Below are positions 43,349-51,694 of a stretch of DNA of 64,000 bases, in pieces. The position numbers and the translations under genes were made by a program. Positions within the stretch are counted from its first letter, which is position 1, and each line of letters begins with the position of its first letter. The DNA is taken from contig ONDO01000014.1 of assembly GCA_900316625.1 (NCBI GenBank), positions 26,705 through 90,704 of the forward strand, given 5' to 3'. A model generated the notes under the pieces. That model did not search any database, had not been told where the DNA came from, and saw nothing but the letters and a program-made list of their open reading frames with translations. Source of the stretch: an uncultured Lachnospiraceae bacterium. GTDB lineage: Bacteria > Bacillota > Clostridia > Lachnospirales > Lachnospiraceae.

Positions 43349-45907
43349 ATGACATTAGAGATTAGGGTATATGGCATGGTGCAAGGTGTCGGTTTCAGAC
43401 CCTTTGTTGCAGAACTCGCACAGTCGATGGGAATCAGCGGAAGTGTACGTAATTCCGGCGGTATCGTTCATATCACAGCAAGCGGAACGGAAGGGGGGCT
43501 GAAGGAATTCTGTCGAAGAATCGAAGAGGAAGCACCCAGAGAAGCTTATATCCAGAAGATTAAGATTCTGCCGCTGTCAGAATCGAGCCGTAAGAAGAAC
43601 TCGTCTTTAGAGATTATCCCGAAGGACAGTTTTTCCATTATCGATAGTACCAGGGAAGGCGATAAGATCCGCCTCCTACCGCCCGACATCGCTACCTGCC
43701 CTAAGTGTGAGCAGGAACTCTTAGATCCTACGAATCGTAGATTCCGTTATCCCTTCATCTCCTGTACCGTCTGCGGTCCACGTTTCTCCATCTTAGAAGA
43801 CATCCCCTATGACAGGGAACATACGACCATGAAGAAGTTCGGTCTCTGTCAGAAATGTGAGGCAGAGTATAAGTTATTCGGCGACCGAAGACATCACTCC
43901 CAGACCAATGCCTGCGAGGTATGTGGCCCGAAACTTAGGTCATATAAGGCAAGTCCTGATTCCAGAGGCACCCTCGAAGCAGAGGGAGAAGAAGCCTTGC
44001 AGGATGCCATCCGCGTTCTAAAGGAAGGCGGTATCATCGCACTGAAGAATGTCGGTGGATTTCACTTTGCCTTCTTACCAAATGCCCTTGAAGCAGCAAG
44101 ACGTCTCAGAGAGTGGAAGAATCGTAAGAAGAAGCCCTTCGCGGTTATGTTCGAGAGCATAGATGCGATTCGAAAGGTCTGTAAAGTGAGCCAGAAGGAA
44201 GAAGAACTCCTGACATCACAGGCACGCCCGATCGTACTCCTGCAACAGAAGAACTATGAGCTCTGGCCGGAGGTCTCCTCTTACAGTGACCGCTTGGGCG
44301 CAATGCTCCCGGCAGATCCCTTACAGATTCTCCTGATCGAAGAATGCGGCCCCCTGGTTATGACCAGTGGAAACCGCGGAGGAGAGCCCATCCATATCGA
44401 TGGGAGGGAATTCATAGAGGCCCTGCCAACCGGCTTTCCTGATCTGGTATTAGATCATGACAGAGAGATACTGACTCCACTCGATGATTCCATCTATCAG
44501 CTGGTAAGGATCGGGGAGAGGGAAGAGGTCCAGATTCTCCGCCGGGCAAGAGGTCTGGTACCAGAACCCATCTGGATCAACCGCAGAGTCGAAGAGGATA
44601 CCTTCGCTGCCGGTGGCGACCTGAAGAACAGCTTCGCCCTCGCGAGAGAAGATGCCGTCTATCTATCCGGCCACTTCGGAGATCTCGAGTGGATCCCCTG
44701 CCGAAAGGCCAGAGAGAAGTCTATTAAGAATATGACCAAGCTCCTTGGTATTAAGCCACAGAAGTCAATCTGTGACCTGCACCCCGCCTACTTCAGCAGT
44801 AATGACTTGCGAAAGGAAGCTGAAGAGGCAGCAAAAACAGATTCGAAACAGAAGAAACTGCTGGAAGTGCAGCACCACCTGGCCCACATCATGTCAGTGA
44901 TTGCAGAGGAGAAGGAGAGTCCTAAGATCACAGATGTAGATCGTGACGGCGATGAGACGATCCATCTCAAGTTCCATATTCGCGATGATGAGCGAAAGGT
45001 CATCCTGGGCCTTGCCTTCGACGGAACAGGCTACGGAACAGACGGAAGAGTCTGGGGAAGTGAGTTCCTCCGTGTCATGATAGAAGGCGATACGATCGTC
45101 TACAAGAACCTCTTCCATCTTCATCCCGTTCTCCAGTTAGGCGGAGATGAAGGCGCAAGAGATGCGAGAAGGATGGCTTTCTCTTATCTCTGTGATGCCC
45201 TCGACCGAGAGATGATCACAAGAGAAGAGTGGGAAGAATATGCAGGCTCTCTCTATGGAGATGAAGCAGATCAGGTAGAGACCCTTTTGAAGATCTACCG
45301 CAGCGGTGTGAATCAGGTTAGGTCTTCCTCCATGGGCAGGTTCTTCGATGCAGCAGCTGCTCTGCTTGGCATCGCTTACATGAATTCCTATGAAGGGGAG
45401 TGTCCGATTGCACTTGAGACTTACGCACATCGTATCGAAGACGATGCAGAGAAGAGAAGATCATACGAGATGAAGATGTTTACGTATGGTATGGAGAAGC
45501 AGAGAGTACGTGAGGATTACCTGAGTGAGCATCCCGAGGAGAAGCAGTATAAGAATATCCTGGAAGAGAACGAACTCGACGGTACTGAGCTTCTGATCAG
45601 ACTTCTGAAGATGCAGAAGGAAGAGATGTTCAGCAGAGAAGAACTCGCTCTATATTTCCATAGAGAGCTCGTAGATATGGTGGGCAAGGCCGTGCGTGTG
45701 CAGACCTTCCTGGCTGACATGGTGCATTCGACGATCGTTCTGTCCGGCGGAAGCTTCCTGAACCGCCTGCTGCTTGGCGGTCTCGTAGAAGATCTCGAGC
45801 GCGGTGGATTCACGGTAGAGTTCAATCACAAGGTACCGGCCGGAGACGGCGGCATCGCCTTAGGACAGGCGTATATCAGTAGTTTTAAGATACTTGAAGA
45901 GGTGTGA
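43349..45907 (+). CDS. hypF: Carbamoyltransferase HypF
   Basis: Makes the carbamoyl-adenylate used to build the cyanide ligands of the NiFe site and loads HypE. 852 residues in the classic order: acylphosphatase domain (VYGMVQGVGFRPF), paired zinc fingers (CPKC..., CTVCGP, CQKC, CEVCGP, about 105-195), a YrdC-like domain, and a Kae1-like carbamoyltransferase domain (VQHHLAHIMSV, LAFDGTGYGTDG, LSGGSFLNR). ATG 43349 starts right at the acylphosphatase domain with a G-rich ribosome site; a TTG at 43319 would add ten residues. It runs to hypC with a one-base gap. Confidence 0.95.
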   Translation: MTLEIRVYGMVQGVGFRPFVAELAQSMGISGSVRNSGGIVHITASGTEGGLKEFCRRIEEEAPREAYIQKIKILPLSESSRKKNSSLEIIPKDSFSIIDSTREGDKIRLLPPDIATCPKCEQELLDPTNRRFRYPFISCTVCGPRFSILEDIPYDREHTTMKKFGLCQKCEAEYKLFGDRRHHSQTNACEVCGPKLRSYKASPDSRGTLEAEGEEALQDAIRVLKEGGIIALKNVGGFHFAFLPNALEAARRLREWKNRKKKPFAVMFESIDAIRKVCKVSQKEEELLTSQARPIVLLQQKNYELWPEVSSYSDRLGAMLPADPLQILLIEECGPLVMTSGNRGGEPIHIDGREFIEALPTGFPDLVLDHDREILTPLDDSIYQLVRIGEREEVQILRRARGLVPEPIWINRRVEEDTFAAGGDLKNSFALAREDAVYLSGHFGDLEWIPCRKAREKSIKNMTKLLGIKPQKSICDLHPAYFSSNDLRKEAEEAAKTDSKQKKLLEVQHHLAHIMSVIAEEKESPKITDVDRDGDETIHLKFHIRDDERKVILGLAFDGTGYGTDGRVWGSEFLRVMIEGDTIVYKNLFHLHPVLQLGGDEGARDARRMAFSYLCDALDREMITREEWEEYAGSLYGDEADQVETLLKIYRSGVNQVRSSSMGRFFDAAAALLGIAYMNSYEGECPIALETYAHRIEDDAEKRRSYEMKMFTYGMEKQRVREDYLSEHPEEKQYKNILEENELDGTELLIRLLKMQKEEMFSREELALYFHRELVDMVGKAVRVQTFLADMVHSTIVLSGGSFLNRLLLGGLVEDLERGGFTVEFNHKVPAGDGGIALGQAYISSFKILEEV

Positions 45908-45908
45908 C

Positions 45909-46130
45909 ATGTGTGTAGCATTACCCGGTAAGGTAGTTGGGGTAAGAAGAGAAGAGGGAATCGCAAGCGTAGACTTCAGCGGCAACAAGGTCGAAGCCCG
46001 CATGGGATTCGTGGATGTCGTAGAAGGAGATTATGTCCTGGTACATGCAGGCTGTATCCTGCAGAAGATATCCGAGGACGAGGCAGATATGATGACAGAT
46101 CTCTTCACGGAATTAGAAGGGAATGCCTGA
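45909..46130 (+). CDS. hypC: Hydrogenase maturation chaperone HypC
   Basis: 73-residue chaperone that carries the iron-cyanide-CO unit with HypD and docks on the large subunit. The mature N-terminus MCVALPGKV is present and Cys2 is the essential residue, which fixes the start at ATG 45909 rather than an upstream codon. Ribosome site GAGG inside the end of hypF. Its stop shares a base with the hypD start. Confidence 0.95.
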   Translation: MCVALPGKVVGVRREEGIASVDFSGNKVEARMGFVDVVEGDYVLVHAGCILQKISEDEADMMTDLFTELEGNA

Positions 46131-47179
46131 TGGATCTCGCTAGTGTCAGAGAATATCTGAAGAATTATGATGGCCCCGACATGCAGATCATGGAGGTCTG
46201 CGGAAGTCATACCGGAGCCATCGCGAAAAACGGAATTCCAGGGCTCTTAAGTCCAAAGATTCACCTATTAAGCGGACCTGGTTGTCCCGTCTGTGTGACG
46301 CCGTCCTCTTATGTCGATAAGCTCATAGAACTCTCTATGAATCCTAAGAACTGTATCGTCACCTTTGGCGATCTGCTCCGCGTGCCGGGATCTACGAAGC
46401 GGACATTGTCTTCAGCAAGAGGTGAAGGCGCCCGGGTGAAAATGGTCTATTCGCCTATGGATACGATCGATCTCGCTTTGAAGGATCCAGAGACGGACTA
46501 CATCTTCGCCGCCGTTGGTTTCGAGACGACCACGCCGGTCTACGCCCTTCTGGTGGACGAAGTGATTCGACGTGATCTTCGAAATGTAAAGCTTCTCACG
46601 GCGATTAAGACCATGCCGGAAGTGATACGATATCTCTGTGAGTCAGGCGCACCCATTGATGCTTTTATTGCACCGGGGCACGTATCCGTAGTTACCGGAA
46701 CGAAGATCTATGAACCCATTGCAGAAGAGTTCCAGATCCCATTCGGCGTCGCAGGCTTCGAGGGGAAGGAACTACTGGCTGCGATCTATGGCATAGTACG
46801 TTCTTATGGCAAGGGCAGGGTGATGAACTTCTATCCCTCTGTCGTAAGAGAAGACGGGAATCCCCAGGCAAGAGCCATGATTGATAAGTACTTTATCGTG
46901 CATGACTGTGCATGGCGCGGGATGGGCATCGTTCCAGGCTCCGGTAAGGTACTAAGAGAGGAATACAGATATCTCGATGCCGGTTCCATCGGACTCGATG
47001 AGGATCATAAGGCCAATCCCGCCTGCTCCTGTGACAGGGTACTGATGGGCAAGATTCGCCCTTATGAATGTCCCCTTTTTGGGAAAATCTGTAATCCCCT
47101 GAATCCTCAGGGCGCCTGCATGGTAAGTACAGAAGGCTCCTGCTTCTCCTATTATTCCAATCACAGGACGGATGGGTAA
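46130..47179 (+). CDS. hypD: Hydrogenase maturation protein HypD
   Basis: 349-residue 4Fe-4S protein that assembles the Fe(CN)2CO unit with HypC and HypE. Motifs: CGSHTGAI, SGPGCPVC, GFETTTP, APGHVS, and the C-terminal cluster cysteines in NPACSCDRV, ECPLFGKICNP and GACMVS. The length is usual. ATG 46130 overlaps the hypC stop by one base. Confidence 0.96.
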   Translation: MDLASVREYLKNYDGPDMQIMEVCGSHTGAIAKNGIPGLLSPKIHLLSGPGCPVCVTPSSYVDKLIELSMNPKNCIVTFGDLLRVPGSTKRTLSSARGEGARVKMVYSPMDTIDLALKDPETDYIFAAVGFETTTPVYALLVDEVIRRDLRNVKLLTAIKTMPEVIRYLCESGAPIDAFIAPGHVSVVTGTKIYEPIAEEFQIPFGVAGFEGKELLAAIYGIVRSYGKGRVMNFYPSVVREDGNPQARAMIDKYFIVHDCAWRGMGIVPGSGKVLREEYRYLDAGSIGLDEDHKANPACSCDRVLMGKIRPYECPLFGKICNPLNPQGACMVSTEGSCFSYYSNHRTDG

Positions 47180-47260
47180 GGAAGAACAGTATTAGAAATA
47201 CGACTTAGATATACGACATAGTTATACAAGAGTTAGGTTATAGATATAAGAAGGCTGGAT

Positions 47261-48256
47261 ATGGAAGACGATAAGATATTAATGGTACACGGCAGCGGCG
47301 GATCCGCTACCGGAGAACTGATAGATAAGATATTCGATAAGGAATTCTCGAATAAGACCTTAGATCAGATGGAAGATTCCGCTGTCGTAGAAGGTGCTGG
47401 CCGAATTGCCATGACCACCGACAGCTTCGTAGTAACACCTGCCGAATTCAGAGGCGGAGATATCGGACGCTTATGCGTCTGTGGAACGGTCAATGACCTT
47501 CTCATGAGAGGCGCGACACCTAAGTATCTTACCTGTGGGTTTATCCTCGAGGAAGGCCTCTCCATCGACCTCCTGAAGCGCGTTGTGCATTCTATGGCAG
47601 AGACCGCAAGAGAAGCAGGAGTGGAAATCGTAGCAGGTGATACCAAGGTCGTGAATGGACATGGAGAGATCTATATCAATACCGCAGGTGTCGGCTTCGT
47701 ACCGGACGATGTAGAGATCTCTGCAGGAAGAGCAGAAGTCGGTGATGCCATCATCGTATCCGGCACCATGGGAGACCACCATGCAGCCATCCTCTCCGAG
47801 AGAATGGAGATCGAGACAGACATAGAGAGTGATAATGCACCACTTGGTGATATTGTTAGGAATCTGTTAGAGAATAAGATCAAGGTGCATACCCTTCGTG
47901 ATATCACACGCGGCGGCCTCGGAACGGTTCTGAAGGAACTCTCCGAATCCGCGAAGAAGACCTTCACTATAGAAGATGAGCTGATTCCCGTAAGCCCTAA
48001 GGTAAGGGACTTCTGTGGCCTCTTAGGACTTGATCCCATGTATATGGGTAACGAAGGTAAGCTTGTTGCCTTTGTCGCAGCAGAAGATGAAGAACGCGCC
48101 CTCGAGATTATTCGTAATTCCAAGTACGGCAGCGGAGCCGTCATCATCGGTCACGTAACAGAAGACTCTGATGGACGTCTCATCGCACGCACAGCCATCG
48201 GCGGCGAACGCGAACTCGATGTTCTGCAAGGAGAAGGATTACCCAGAATCTGCTAG
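47261..48256 (+). CDS. hypE: Hydrogenase maturation protein HypE
   Basis: 331-residue AIR-synthase-like ATPase that dehydrates the thiocarboxamide on its own C-terminal Cys to thiocyanate. That Cys is the last residue here (LPRIC). The N-terminal glycine-rich loop HGSGGSATGELI and AMTTDSFVVTP motif are present. An 81-base gap after hypD holds a short repeated TACGAC-TAG stretch. The gene is followed by a strong terminator, so hypF-C-D-E form one unit. Confidence 0.96.
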   Translation: MEDDKILMVHGSGGSATGELIDKIFDKEFSNKTLDQMEDSAVVEGAGRIAMTTDSFVVTPAEFRGGDIGRLCVCGTVNDLLMRGATPKYLTCGFILEEGLSIDLLKRVVHSMAETAREAGVEIVAGDTKVVNGHGEIYINTAGVGFVPDDVEISAGRAEVGDAIIVSGTMGDHHAAILSERMEIETDIESDNAPLGDIVRNLLENKIKVHTLRDITRGGLGTVLKELSESAKKTFTIEDELIPVSPKVRDFCGLLGLDPMYMGNEGKLVAFVAAEDEERALEIIRNSKYGSGAVIIGHVTEDSDGRLIARTAIGGERELDVLQGEGLPRIC

Positions 48257-48360
48257 GGTTTATAGATTATTCATTCATAGTTTAGATTGTTTATTTTCTT
48301 GTTAGAATAATTTTATCTCCTTTCGAATTTTTAATCTTTATAAGGTTCAATAGATCTTAG

Positions 48361-48411
48361 AATAGTAGTCATACAAGCTGTGATATTGCTTGAGTGGCTA
48401 TTATTTTTTTA
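48361..48411 (+). terminator. Long-stem terminator after hyp operon
   Basis: AATAGTAGTCATACAAGC (48361-48378) pairs with GCTTGAGTGGCTATTATT (48388-48405) with one mismatch and a few G-T pairs, then a run of T. One of the longest intrinsic terminators in the window. The 100 bases before it are AT-rich and empty. Confidence 0.85.
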
Positions 48412-48428
48412 TAGAAAGGGTAAATAGA

Positions 48429-49228
48429 ATGAAAAGTGTTGTAGACAAAGATTATGAGGAACTGGAGATTAAGGATGACTGGAACAAGAAATATGATTTT
48501 GAGATGCAGACAGGTATGTATGAAGAAATACCTAAGAGGTCAAGATACTATCAGTCACTGATCGATAGTGATTGTCTAAATAAGGGTGTTCTTTATAGAA
48601 ATTTGCCGGATTCACTAATCTGTTTTATATGTATGAAGGACCCTTTGGGATGTGGTAGAATGGTTATACCGTTTATGATGAGCAACCTAACGAAGACAAC
48701 GACAACATCAGCTATATCGTAGACAAGGATGACTCTTACGATGCAGCATGGTGTGAATTCATCCCGGTAGACGATGCAGACACTTACTTCCAGACCTATC
48801 TGGATCTTGCAGATCACTGGAAGAAGTACTACACCAGATACGAGAGTGACGATACACTTATGTTTGTCATCTACGAGGGTGGTGCCAGTGAGCAGTATCT
48901 CGAATACTACAATGCTTACAAGGTAAGTGATGATGTCATCTTCCTCTATCATGGCTGGTACACCCTTGGATCAGATATGGATGACTTCATCGAAACGCAT
49001 AGGAAGTCCTGCCAGGAAGCCTTTACCGTCAAGGTAAACGGCCATGTATGGAAGCCAACGGCTAAGGAAAGAAAAGCATCTAAATCTCTCAATAAATCGA
49101 TCGATAAGCTCGTATCTTCCAAGACTAAGACTATTACTTCCGATGTAACCAAGGGCCTAGATATCTATGGGAAGCATCATAAGGAATGGAACAAGATCGA
49201 GGATAAGCAGCTAAAGTCCTTACAATAG
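48429..49228 (+). pseudogene. Frameshifted Rpn/PD-(D/E)XK nuclease-family gene
   Basis: The first frame (48429-48722) gives KYDFEMQTGMYEEIPKRSRYYQSL and FICMKDPLGCGRM, the central signature of Rpn-family PD-(D/E)XK nuclease/putative transposase proteins. At about 48660 the homology jumps to another frame (GYTVYDEQPN...), which continues to 49228. The shift is explained by loss of one G in an original ATGGGTTAT. The N-terminal third of the usual domain is also missing. A ribosome site AGAAAGGG precedes the ATG. It is therefore a decayed or phase-shifted gene, unless the missing base is a sequencing error. Confidence 0.7.
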
Positions 49229-49282
49229 GCCTCACTTCGTAAAGGAAGGGCTTCCCATCATAATCGAATCGCTGATAGACAG

Positions 49283-49318
49283 ATCGCTCCTTGCATATGC
49301 AGGGAGCGATTATTCTTT
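49283..49318 (+). terminator. Terminator after Rpn-like gene
   Basis: ATCGCTCC (49283-49290) pairs with GGAGCGAT (49303-49310), with TTGCATATGCAG between (itself largely self-complementary), then TATTCTTT. Confidence 0.75.
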
Positions 49319-49339
49319 GCATTTAACCGGAATCGAGAT

Positions 49340-49420
49340 ATGAGAAGACTGGCAGAAAAGGAGAAACTGGATGTGGACTTTGTGCCGGATAACTGCTGCA
49401 TTAAGGCATTATACGAATAG
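49340..49420 (+). pseudogene. Possible 3' remnant of an unidentified gene (26 codons)
   Basis: A short open stretch with host-like codons encodes a peptide ending PDNCCIKALYE and stops just before the tRNA terminator. It has no ribosome site and begins right after a terminator, so it looks like the tail of a lost gene. I cannot identify the parent. Confidence 0.25.
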
Positions 49421-49457
49421 AGAATAAAAAAATCCGACCAATATCCTTGATCAGATT
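49421..49457 (-). terminator. Terminator of tRNA-Lys
   Basis: On the minus strand AATCTGATC pairs with GGTCGGATT (plus 49449-49457 with 49431-49439, two T-G pairs), followed by seven T. Confidence 0.85.
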
Positions 49458-49481
49458 CACAACTAATAATAAACATATGAG

Positions 49482-49554
49482 TGCGCGACCAGGGGTTCGA
49501 ACCCTGGACACCCTGATTAAGAGTCAGGTGCTCTGCCAGCTGAGCTAGTCGCGC
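49482..49554 (-). tRNA. tRNA-Lys (anticodon CTT)
   Basis: Complete cloverleaf on the minus strand: acceptor GCGCGAC/GTCGCGC, D-arm CTAGCTCAGCTGGCAGAGC, anticodon stem CCTGA/TCAGG with loop CTCTTAA (anticodon CTT), T-arm CAGGG TTCGAAC CCCTG, discriminator A. The CCA end is not encoded. 73 bases. Confidence 0.97.
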
Positions 49555-49569
49555 ATATTTATGTGGTGC

Positions 49570-49598
49570 CTTATATTTATCGCACACAGCTTTGCCAA
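49570..49598 (-). promoter_or_regulatory. Promoter of tRNA-Lys
   Basis: On the minus strand TTGGCA (plus 49593-49598), 17 bases, TATAAG (plus 49570-49575). This places the start about nine bases before the mature tRNA. A second set, TTGCAA-17-TATATT, lies just upstream. Confidence 0.6.
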
Positions 49599-49639
49599 TA
49601 TACCATTTATAAGATAAAATTGCAACTAGCAATTAAAAA

Positions 49640-49671
49640 GCGATTCTAGCGTGATTCTAGCGATTCTAGCT
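49640..49671 (+). repeat. Short tandem repeat at the left edge of the AT-rich block
   Basis: Three near-copies of GCGATTCTA follow each other (the middle one with GT inserted), ending at the sortase-like remnant. It marks the boundary between tRNA flank and foreign-looking DNA. Confidence 0.7.
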
Positions 49672-49860
49672 AAATGGAATGGATGCAAGGAACCGATAGA
49701 TATGTTTAACTATATTCAGGAGATTAAAACATATGATGGCATCTATAATGAGGATGCTGTTTTGAATGCTAATAGTCAACTGCTTACCTTATGTACGTGT
49801 AATGTGGATGGAAGTAAACGATTCGTAGTACATGGAGTTTTGATTGGTTTACAAAATTAG
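49651..49860 (+). pseudogene. C-terminal remnant of a class B-like sortase
   Basis: The frame encodes YDGIYNEDAVLNANSQLLTLCTC followed by DGSKRFVVHGVLI, which matches the end of sortases: TLCTC fits the catalytic TLxTC motif and the RFVVHG strand carries the usual C-terminal Arg. The N-terminal three quarters, including the catalytic His, are absent. The frame is open into the tandem repeat upstream with no ribosome site. A dead fragment. Confidence 0.6.
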
Positions 49861-49879
49861 AAAAAAATTAACCTAAAGG

Positions 49880-49933
49880 TTGACAAACACAATATCTAGT
49901 CGTACTATAAGATTAAAGCTTCTACATGTAGAA
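49880..49933 (+). promoter_or_regulatory. Promoter and palindromic operators of the XRE/ImmA pair
   Basis: TTGACA (49880-49885), 17 bases, TACTAT (49903-49908). The -35 box overlaps the inverted repeat AACCTAAAGGTT, and a perfect palindrome TTCTACATGTAGAA lies at 49920-49933, near the expected transcription start. These are likely binding sites for the XRE repressor encoded directly downstream. Confidence 0.65.
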
Positions 49934-49953
49934 AGAAGTAAGGAGGAAAAGCT

Positions 49954-50322
49954 ATGTTAACATCTCTAGGAAGGTTTTTAAGAAAACTAAGGATAGATAG
50001 AGGCGAGATTTTAAAGGACATGGCAGATAAGTTAGAAGTTTCATCTTCTTTTTTATCAGCAGTGGAAAATGGCAAAAAAAGAATGCCATCTGCATGGAAT
50101 AATGAAATTGTGAAGTTGTATCAACTTAATCCAGATGATCAGATTACTTTTACCAAAGCCATCGCAGAAACGGAAGAAAGTGTGGAAATGAATTTTTCAC
50201 AGGCCTCTTGCCAGAATAGAGAGGTCGCTATTTCTTTTGCGAGAAAGTTCATTGATTTTGATGATGAGCAGGTAGAAGAAATAAAAAAAATATTGCAGAA
50301 AGGAAAAGGGCAGAATGAGTAA
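49954..50322 (+). CDS. XRE-family helix-turn-helix regulator
   Basis: 122 residues with an N-terminal HTH (LGRFLRKLRIDRGEILKDMADKLEVSSSFLSAVENGKKRMP, about 5-45) and a C-terminal helical tail. Ribosome site AAGGAGG. Its stop overlaps the ImmA-type protease gene by eight bases. This arrangement resembles ImmR/ImmA of ICEBs1-like elements and Xre/ImmA-type toxin-antitoxin pairs. AT-rich codons unlike the flanks. Confidence 0.88.
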   Translation: MLTSLGRFLRKLRIDRGEILKDMADKLEVSSSFLSAVENGKKRMPSAWNNEIVKLYQLNPDDQITFTKAIAETEESVEMNFSQASCQNREVAISFARKFIDFDDEQVEEIKKILQKGKGQNE

Positions 50323-50830
50323 GTATAAAGCTGAACCACTGTCGAGAAATGATATCAGAAGATATGTCAGAAAACTAAAGAAAAGTGTTGGTTTAGATGA
50401 TATGCTAATGTTTCCGATTATAGAATTCTTAGAAAACATTATACCTATGATAATTCCAGACTTTAGGTTGGAAATCGTTCCTAAAGAAGAGATGGGAATT
50501 AACCATGGTGAGACGTATCCAAGTAAGAATTTGATTCGAATTAGAGAAGATGTTTATGAAAGAGCTGTAGCTGGTGTCCCTCGCGATAGATTAACTATTG
50601 CACATGAGATTGGTCATTTGTTTTTACATGAAAATGACGTAATTGCACTTTGTAGAATGGAACCGGGAGAGACTTTGAAAGCATACGAAGATCCAGAATG
50701 GCAGGCAAATTGTTTTGGTGGAGAATTATTAGCATCATTTTATCTTATTCGTGATATGTCAGAAGAGGAAGTTATGAAGTCATGTAATGTTTCAGCACAA
50801 GCTGCACATATTTTGGTTTCTAAGTTATAA
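50315..50830 (+). CDS. ImmA/IrrE-family metallopeptidase
   Basis: 171 residues. Zinc motif AHEIGHLFLH (HExxH) and the third-ligand segment WQANCFGGELLAS define the ImmA/IrrE (COG2856) family. In characterised systems the protease cleaves its XRE partner to release a mobile element or a stress response. Start ATG 50315 overlaps the regulator gene, with AAAGGAAAAGGG as ribosome site. No integrase or conjugation genes are nearby, so the pair is either a mobile-element remnant or a stand-alone module. Confidence 0.9.
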   Translation: MSKYKAEPLSRNDIRRYVRKLKKSVGLDDMLMFPIIEFLENIIPMIIPDFRLEIVPKEEMGINHGETYPSKNLIRIREDVYERAVAGVPRDRLTIAHEIGHLFLHENDVIALCRMEPGETLKAYEDPEWQANCFGGELLASFYLIRDMSEEEVMKSCNVSAQAAHILVSKL

Positions 50831-50869
50831 AAGTTTTTGGGAGGTGATTGCCTATGAATACGATTTTTT

Positions 50870-50943
50870 GCATAGTTTATTGCTGGTAACAATGAACTAT
50901 GTGTCCTTCGTAGGATATGCATAAAGTAATATTCAAATTCGTG
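50870..50943 (+). repeat. Structured direct repeat, copy A (left of toxin cassette)
   Basis: About 74 bp, more than 80 percent identical by eye to copy B at 52619-52693. Shared blocks are GCTGGTAACAAT, GGATATGCATAAAG and CAAATTCGTG. Each copy can form GCATAG/CTATG(C/T) and a small TCCT...AGGA hairpin whose loop differs between copies while pairing is kept. The two copies bracket the DUF4417/toxin/immunity genes. Confidence 0.85.
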
Positions 50944-50970
50944 TACGTATTACTGCATATCTTTCTACGA

Positions 50971-51007
50971 GGGCAAAGTTATATTGAAATATTAATTTTG
51001 TTTGCCC
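50971..51007 (+). promoter_or_regulatory. Inverted repeat before DUF4417 gene
   Basis: GGGCAAA (50971-50977) and TTTGCCC (51001-51007), 23 bases apart, end 13 bases before the GGAGG of the next gene. No T-run. Possible operator or RNA stem. Confidence 0.3.
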
Positions 51008-51028
51008 GTTGGGTAGAAAGGAGGCAGT

Positions 51029-51694
51029 ATGTCTCAATTTAATTGTATGCGCGCAGGTTGTCGCGATGTATTTCACGCATTTTTGGTTGAAAATGCAGAT
51101 TATGAGGGCTTTTTTGAAATTCCTAAATTGGATTATTCATGTGAAAAGCCCTTAAAGTTAATTGCTTTTTCTAAAGCAATTAAATCGAAGGATTATGATT
51201 GTTGGGTACATTTTTTTGAAGATGATGTTGCATTTGAGCGAATATGGAATAAGCCAAGAAAATATCTTCTAATACTAAAGAAATTTAAAGGTGTATTTTC
51301 ACCAGATTTTAGTGTATATAGGGATATGCCGTTGGTGATGCAATATTGGAACATCTATCGCAGCAGAGCAATTGCTAGATGGCTTCAAGATAATGGAGTA
51401 AATGTAATTACAAATGTCCGCTGGGGCGACAGAAGAACGTATTTGATAAGTTGTTGTGGAGTTCCAAAGAACGGAACAATTGCAGTAGGTTCTCATGGAA
51501 CACTGAAAAATGTAGATGATAGAGAGTGGTTTATTAATGGACTTAAGTATGCTGTAGATACATTACATCCAGCAGTGATTGTTGTATATGGTTCAGCGCC
51601 AGATTCGATTTTTGCTCAATATAGAGAGCAAGGCATTCTTATTCTTCAATTTGATAGCAGTTTTGCTATTAGTAGAAGAAAGGAGGATGCATAG
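51029..51694 (+). CDS. DUF4417-family protein
   Basis: 221 residues resembling the DUF4417 proteins found in phages, integrative elements and plasmids: IPKLDY near the N-terminus, then DFSVYRDMPLVMQYWNIYRSRAIARWLQDNGVNVITNVRWGD and IAVGSHGTLK. Molecular function is unknown to me. Good ribosome site (AAAGGAGG). Its stop overlaps the GTG of the toxin-like gene by one base, so the two are translated together. AT-rich codons mark it as acquired. Confidence 0.8.
   Translation: MSQFNCMRAGCRDVFHAFLVENADYEGFFEIPKLDYSCEKPLKLIAFSKAIKSKDYDCWVHFFEDDVAFERIWNKPRKYLLILKKFKGVFSPDFSVYRDMPLVMQYWNIYRSRAIARWLQDNGVNVITNVRWGDRRTYLISCCGVPKNGTIAVGSHGTLKNVDDREWFINGLKYAVDTLHPAVIVVYGSAPDSIFAQYREQGILILQFDSSFAISRRKEDA

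Noticed and set aside
49258..49632. 124-aa minus-strand frame across the tRNA
   Set aside because: Contains the whole tRNA-Lys gene and its terminator; a chance frame.
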